Below are positions 60,667-64,000 of a DNA stretch of 64,000 bases, piece after piece. Position 1 is the stretch's first letter. Each line of letters begins with the position of its first letter. The DNA is taken from the NCBI GenBank assembly GCA_963920665.1, contig OY987265.1:14079001-14143000 (forward strand), in the 5' to 3' direction. The notes beneath the pieces are model-generated. The model saw nothing but the letters and a program-made list of their open reading frames with translations. It was not told where the DNA came from and made no database searches. The translations under genes were made by a program, and so were the position numbers. The stretch is from Straminergon stramineum. Taxonomy: Eukaryota; Streptophyta; Bryopsida; Hypnales; Calliergonaceae.

Positions 60667-62226
60667 TTATACTCCATCCATTTCCCCTTGTTCTTCCCTT
60701 TTCTTCTTTTCCAATTCTATTTGGGCTCTTGCCACTCTCTCTTCCCTCTTCAAAAGAGTCAGGTCATGGTTCCACATCTTATTTTGGATCCACCACTTCT
60801 TGAACAATGACATGAACCTGATGTGTGCCTTCGGCCACGACATCTTTTCCTCCAACTTCTGTTCCAATCTTTTCATAGACGCTAACTTCATCTTCAACTT
60901 CTCTATTTCCGTAGTGGATGATGAATCTTCAACATCCACAGACAATGAATCCGATTGCAACGACCAGTCAATAGGATCTGCATCCTTCATCTCCTTCAAG
61001 CGGTTCAATGTCGATCTTGCCTTTTCCACACCTCCTTTTTCAATGGCAAGGTTGTTTTCTTCCATCCTACATTTTCCCATTATTGTTTGAAGTCGTTCAT
61101 CCATAACAGGATTGACATTTGAACTAGAACCTTCATCTTCTCCCTTATTGAACTTGAGGTAAAATTGTTCCAGTTGTTCCATTTCTCTTTGTTGGGCTGC
61201 CAAACGAGTTTGTCCAGCTTGAATTAGTTCTTTGAGGGTGCCCACATCCTCAACCTGAATCTCTTGTGCGCTTCGCTTCTCGATGATCTCACACTCCCTT
61301 TCTTTTTCTTCAAGATCCTTTAAAAGCATCTCCAACTCCACTTTATAGGATTCTTTCATCCGCCGTTTATTATCTTCTCCAAGTACACCTTGATGTTCTT
61401 GTTCTATTTCACACAATCCTTCCATGGAAGGCAAATTCATCAAGGTCAAAGGAATCTCTTCTTCGGCTTCACTCTCCCCATCCAACCTATCTTCATTAAT
61501 TTCTTGCAAGCGAGCTTGCATGTAATGGAACACTTCGTCATCTTCAAGAGGACGGACGCCTATCGGTTCCACAGACATAAAAGGTTCTCCATCCGTTGGT
61601 GTGGTCCGTTGCATGTTGCCTTCTTCTGATACCACCAATGCTAAGTTTTCTTCCATTGATGTATCTTCCATCCTGTCCCTAGGTTTAGGCAATGGCTCTT
61701 CATCGGAGTCCGATTCTCCAGTTGACGTTGACCAAACATAATCCTCATCTGCCACTCCTTCTATAATGTTCTTTTTGGGCCCTAGCCCATCTCGAGGATG
61801 ATTTGAAGGACCCGCTCTGGGAATGTCTTTTGTATCTGGAAGCGTGACATTCTTGGATGTCTTGAAGGTCATCCAATCTACCGTTTTCCCCAATTGTAAC
61901 TGTGCATATACCATTTGGCATATGCCCATTGAGACTTCGCTCCGTGGAATTTTTCGCTTTCCATACAATGCTCGGTACACTTCAATACATCTCTGGACAA
62001 ATGCATCATCCTTGCAGTAATGAAGATTTGCTTGGTTTTGCTTCACATGGTGAATGTGTCGATGGTAAGGGAAGAGCTTGTCGATATGGCACCAATCCAC
62101 AAATAACTTGCAAGTCGTCAAGGTCCAATCGGAATTTACATGACGCCATCCCCGATATGCCTTAGCCGCTGGGTCAATAAGGGCGCGTCGTTGCCTGCTA
62201 TGGCGATCTCCTTTCTTCTTCGTCAT
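60667..62226 (-). CDS. Intact orphan ORF, 519-aa coiled-coil protein, probably element-associated
   Basis: A single uninterrupted frame from ATG 62226. I do not recognise the family. The first 25 residues are strongly basic (MTKKKGDRHSRQRR). Residues about 25-125 form a compact-looking region rich in Trp, His and Cys (WRHVNSDWTLTTCKLFVDWCHIDK, then HYCKDDAFVQRC), possibly a DNA-binding or metal-binding domain. Residues 150-270 are acidic and Ser/Pro-rich. From about 270 to 345, 385-430 and 455-510 the pattern is heptad-like with Glu/Lys/Leu (coiled coil). The last ~60 residues contain FKKWWIQNKMW. It has no stop or frameshift, unlike every other element ORF in the window. Its upstream side has a TATA-like box and a GC-rich array of the same motif as the hAT gene. 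Confidence 0.65.
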   Translation of the reverse strand: MTKKKGDRHSRQRRALIDPAAKAYRGWRHVNSDWTLTTCKLFVDWCHIDKLFPYHRHIHHVKQNQANLHYCKDDAFVQRCIEVYRALYGKRKIPRSEVSMGICQMVYAQLQLGKTVDWMTFKTSKNVTLPDTKDIPRAGPSNHPRDGLGPKKNIIEGVADEDYVWSTSTGESDSDEEPLPKPRDRMEDTSMEENLALVVSEEGNMQRTTPTDGEPFMSVEPIGVRPLEDDEVFHYMQARLQEINEDRLDGESEAEEEIPLTLMNLPSMEGLCEIEQEHQGVLGEDNKRRMKESYKVELEMLLKDLEEKERECEIIEKRSAQEIQVEDVGTLKELIQAGQTRLAAQQREMEQLEQFYLKFNKGEDEGSSSNVNPVMDERLQTIMGKCRMEENNLAIEKGGVEKARSTLNRLKEMKDADPIDWSLQSDSLSVDVEDSSSTTEIEKLKMKLASMKRLEQKLEEKMSWPKAHIRFMSLFKKWWIQNKMWNHDLTLLKREERVARAQIELEKKKREEQGEMDGV

Positions 62227-62423
62227 CTTGGCGTGTCACTCTAGCGTAAAGAGAACTAGACTTTTGTTGATAATATAACCGAAGAAATGAACTCGTAAAC
62301 GTGGAAGCCACAACACGTGTAGATGCCCAAACTTCCAACCCACGAACCGGCAGTCAAATGCTTCAAGGCGGATGAAAGGCGCGGTGCGACGAAGGAAGTG
62401 ACGACTTGGGAATCCAGTATCCC

Positions 62424-62431
62424 CTTAAATA
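62424..62431 (-). promoter_or_regulatory. TATA-like box upstream of the coiled-coil ORF
   Basis: TATTTAAG on the minus strand, about 200 bp before the ATG at 62226 and immediately downstream (in transcription sense) of GC-rich island 3. The array, TATA, leader, ATG order copies that of the hAT gene. Confidence 0.5.
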
Positions 62432-62446
62432 CCCGAAGTCGCCTAG

Positions 62447-62855
62447 GGCGCGTGCGGGAAGAGGGTGCGTGCGGGTCTGGGTCCCACTGTTCAGAAACTG
62501 CCATTCAGGAAAAATTACAGTTTTTGGAAGGAGACCTCGGGTGCAGGGTGACCGCGGGTATAGGGGGGCGGTTGCATATGGCGACCACAAGTCTTTTCCT
62601 AGGTGACCTCGGGTAATGGGGCGACCACGGGTATAGGGGGCGGCTGCATATAGGGCGACCACAGGTCATTTCCTGGGCGACCGCGGGTAATGGGGCGACC
62701 GCGGGTACAAGGGGCAGCTACATATAGGGCGACCACAGGTCATTTCTTGGGCAACCGCGGGTAATGGGGCGACCGCGGGTCTCAGATTCCAAAAGGTCTT
62801 CCCCAGTTCATGACGATGGGAGCGGCTGCGTATGGGGCGACCTCAGGTCAGGGGC
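62447..62855 (+). repeat. GC-rich array of GCGACYGCGGGT motifs, island 3, with a 74-77-bp higher-order unit
   Basis: The same core recurs about a dozen times. From about 62570 the copies are organised in a longer unit: TAGGGCGACCACAGGTCATT at 62651 and 62725 (period 74), with an earlier diverged unit near 62573. Each long unit contains a CGACCACAGGT, a CGACCGCGGGTAATGG and a further CGACCGCGGGT. A short unique segment (62475-62530) interrupts the array. Confidence 0.9.
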
Positions 62856-63049
62856 GTCCATGGGTCAGGGGCGCCAAAAAACATGAGTTTGAGTTTCCGC
62901 CCTAACAAATTGGAGGGAAGGTGTTCAAACTTTTCAAGTACCGCTCCCCCCTTTTCTGAGGATTAACTCCAGAAAATTCTAAGAATGAGGCATTCAAGAC
63001 AAAGTGATCAAAAGTTAATTAAGTAATAAAGAAAGAGAATTGGTTGACA
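62856..63049. other. Short spacer between island 3 and the 213-bp array
   Basis: GTCAGGGGCGTCC and GTCAGGGGCGCC near 62857-62875 recall hAT-type CAGGGGCG ends, but no inverse partner is seen. Otherwise unremarkable. Confidence 0.35.
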
Positions 63050-64000
63050 AAGTGGAGAGTTGGAAAAGCCCTTCTTCCTAACATTTTATTTCTTCTTCAT
63101 CCATCCATGTGGTCATGTAAAATTCAACGTAACCATTTCCTACTTTCATTTTTGGAGGGAGTACATTAAAAGGAGACCTTTCCTTGTGGGGGGAAACGAT
63201 ATACAAATAAAATACTGAAACTGTGGGATGCATGAAGAAAAAATCTTTTTATCTACATCAAAAGTGGTTTTAAAAAATGGAGACTTGGGAAAGCTCTTCT
63301 CCTTGACATTTTCTTTTTCCGCATGCTCATGTAAAATTCAACATGACCATTTCCTATTTTAATTTTTAGAGGGAGTACATTTGGAGGAGACATTCCCTTT
63401 GGGGGGAAACGATGTACAAAAAAAATACTAACACCATGAGATGCATGAAGAAAAAATCTTTTGATCTTCATAAGAAATGGTTTTTAAAAATGGAGGCTTG
63501 GGGAAGCTCTTCTCCTTCACAATTTTTTTTTCTTCGTGCTCATGTAAAATTCAACATGACCATTTCCTATTTTAATTTTTAGAGGGAGTACATTTGGAGG
63601 AGACATTCCCTTTGGGGGGAAACGATGTACAAAAAAAATACTAACACCATGAGATGCATGAAGAAAAAATCTTTTGATCTTCATAAGAAATGGTTTTTAA
63701 AAATGGAGGCTTGGGGAAGCTCTTCTCCTTCACAATTTTTTTTTCTTCGTGCTCATGTAAAATTCAACATGACCATTTCCTATTTTAATTTTTAGAGGGA
63801 GTACATTTGGAGGAGACATTCCCTTTGGGGGGAAACGATGTACAAAAAAAATACTAACACCATGAGATGCATGAAGAAAAAATCTTTTGATCTACATAGG
63901 AAGTGTTTTTTAAAAATGGAGACTTGGGAAAGCCCTTCTCCTCGTCATTTCATTTTCCATCTTTAAACATAGGAATTTGAATAGGGTCCTCCTCTTGATA
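63050..64000. repeat. 213-bp tandem array, about 4.5 copies, runs off the right edge
   Basis: TGGAG(A/G)CTTGG starts units at 63278, 63491, 63704 and 63917, exactly 213 bp apart. A more diverged first unit begins near 63053 (225 bp before the second). Units at 63491 and 63704 are identical for roughly the first 190 bases, so amplification is recent. Each unit contains GAGGGAGTACATTTGGAGGA and GGGGGGAAACGATGTAC. No coding function is evident. Confidence 0.95.

Noticed and set aside
60524..61090. Plus-strand 188-codon frame overlapping the coiled-coil ORF
   Set aside because: It is antisense to the clean 519-aa frame. Its Ser/Phe-rich translation is what the reverse of Glu/Lys-rich codons yields.
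62323..62662. Frames of about 100 codons across island 3
   Set aside because: Same reason: repeat composition. They overlap the probable promoter of the minus-strand coiled-coil ORF.
62850..62880. hAT terminal repeat from CAGGGGCG words
   Set aside because: No inverse partner or 8-bp duplication could be found on the other side of the hAT gene.
1..64000. tRNA or rRNA genes
   Set aside because: I looked for T-loop GTTCGAATC-like words with a matching acceptor stem and saw none that could be folded by eye. A dedicated scan (tRNAscan-SE, Infernal) was not possible.

Overview
This window looks like nuclear DNA of a land plant. It has three intron-rich housekeeping genes that can be read exon by exon. 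Around them is AT-rich intergenic DNA filled with plant-type DNA transposons (MULE-like, CACTA, hAT, Stowaway-like and foldback MITEs), and telomere-type CCCTAAA motifs occur inside introns. The transposon proteins feel closer to those of seed-free plants (bryophytes or ferns) than of flowering plants. That is an impression, not a measurement, and I cannot name a taxon.

Layout. 1-1390: a 234-bp tandem array that enters from the left edge. 3639-7421: a MULE-like transposase pseudogene with a degraded SWIM finger. 9504-13679 (minus): DOHH, deoxyhypusine hydroxylase, 5 exons, its introns loaded with small inverted-repeat elements. 18643-25844 (plus): VPS39/VAM6, a HOPS tethering subunit, 15 exons, 1014 aa. 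26494-27334: a Stowaway/mariner-like element. 28917-35909 (minus): an S9-family prolyl-oligopeptidase-like serine hydrolase, 19 exons, 756 aa, with an organelle-type N-terminus. 38321-40822: remains of a CACTA Tnp2 gene. 42532 onward: a CACTA left terminus with subterminal repeats, followed by a decayed multi-domain transposon gene (about 43860-47125). 49166-51338: two more decayed element ORFs. 55875-59153 (minus): a nearly full hAT transposase with two in-frame stops. 60667-62226 (minus): an intact 519-aa coiled-coil ORF that I do not recognise. 63050-64000: a 213-bp tandem array running off the right edge.

The three cellular genes do unrelated jobs: eIF5A hypusination, vacuolar/endosomal tethering and probably organellar peptide hydrolysis. 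They show no operon-like logic. The most unusual structure lies in the right-hand 10 kb. Three GC-rich islands built from a 12-bp core (GCGACYGCGGGT) stand out from AT-rich DNA, all in the same orientation. Two of them sit directly upstream of a TATA-like box and the start codon of the hAT gene and of the orphan coiled-coil gene. This suggests a shared promoter-type array, and that the orphan ORF belongs to the same element family or to a composite with it.

Nearly all nonsense mutations in the decayed transposases are TAG or TGA at positions where C-to-T (or G-to-A) transitions explain them. That is what long-term cytosine methylation of silenced plant elements would leave.
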